Source: Streptococcus sanguinis (GTDB lineage: Bacteria > Bacillota > Bacilli > Lactobacillales > Streptococcaceae). From it: 64,000 nucleotides of DNA. A model generated the notes under the pieces. That model did not search any database, was not told the DNA's origin, and worked only from the letters and a program-made list of their open reading frames with translations. The translations under genes and the position numbers were made by a program. Location of the stretch: assembly GCF_900475275.1 (NCBI RefSeq), contig NZ_LS483364.1:558001-622000 (forward strand), written 5' to 3'. Shown here piece by piece: positions 63,918 to 64,000 of this stretch; the first letter of the stretch is position 1; each line of letters opens with the position of its first letter.

Positions 63918-64000
63918 TTATAGGTTTTTATCAAGCTGGTCTGTTGGCTCACCTTTTCTTTTGTTCTTCCACCAATCGCTCAGATCGACTAAGGATTGAG
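63918..64000 (-). CDS. Possible 3' end of a minus-strand gene (cut by window edge)
   Basis: An open frame enters from the window edge and ends at 63918 with LVDLSDWWKNKRKG ... DQLDKNL. A second frame (ending at 63949) is also open, so the reading is uncertain, and nothing upstream is visible. Confidence 0.25.
   Translation of the reverse strand, partial: QSLVDLSDWWKNKRKGEPTDQLDKNL

Overview
The window is chromosomal DNA from a low-GC Gram-positive coccus, almost certainly a Streptococcus of the sanguinis/mitis type. The signs are the streptococcal linkage groups: relP-relR-relS, gnd-ritR, glpK-glpO-glpF with an Mga-like regulator, murI-rdgB-cbpB-xerDL-scpA-scpB-rluB-yidD, snf2-murC, and nrdR-dnaB-dnaI. 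Extended -10 promoters (TGnTATAAT), CcpA cre sites, a T-box leader and an FMN riboswitch also fit. The species cannot be fixed from sequence reading alone.

Layout. 1-370: two identical tRNA-Arg(ACG) genes and tRNA-Pro(TGG). 695-3339 (minus): DUF960 protein, nucleotide phosphatase NtdP, RecX and an aminoglycoside-phosphotransferase-like kinase, which is divergent from rlmD. 4949-10867 (minus): glycerol operon glpK-glpO-glpF, a 39-bp palindrome and a cre-like site, an intergenic repeat and an Mga-like regulator. 11122-12997: DUF1858, DUF438/hemerythrin/PAS and DUF1912 genes. 13020-19358: a T-box-led transcription unit holding an acetyltransferase, an AT-rich membrane protein of unknown function, valS and an OLD-family ATPase/TOPRIM nuclease, followed by the wreck of a cytosine-5 DNA methyltransferase. 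19843-25289: gnd, the redox orphan regulator ritR, a CcpA-controlled glucose/maltose PTS permease and a likely maltose-6'-phosphate phosphatase.

25326-42096: a cre-controlled excalibur lipoprotein; nrdR, dnaB, dnaI, nitroreductase and der; an SNF2 helicase, a conserved hypothetical, murC, two tandem acetyltransferases, mltG and greA; and relP-relR-relS (alarmone synthetase plus two-component system). 42213-53047: yidC2, acylphosphatase, an rRNA/tRNA 2'-O-methyltransferase, HD protein, Bax-inhibitor-like protein, lysA, yneF, then the tightly overlapping murI to yidD operon. 53095-55888 (minus): Trk potassium transporter. 56059-60282: a small structured RNA candidate with its own promoter and terminator, trmL, FMN riboswitch-ribU, a PAP2 phosphatase, an MGMT-like protein, a radical SAM protein and mnmM. 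60407-64000: an AT-rich accessory stretch with a TetR-ABC transporter operon, a 500-bp gene-poor stretch and a small membrane protein.

The most interesting part is 13020-19704. Two genes that look like anti-phage or accessory cargo (a membrane protein and an OLD nuclease) sit on either side of valS, inside one transcription unit commanded by a valine T-box, next to a dead DNA methyltransferase. The second is a set of four genes whose -10 box lies 6-7 nt from the start codon and which therefore look leaderless. The third is the RNA candidate upstream of trmL.
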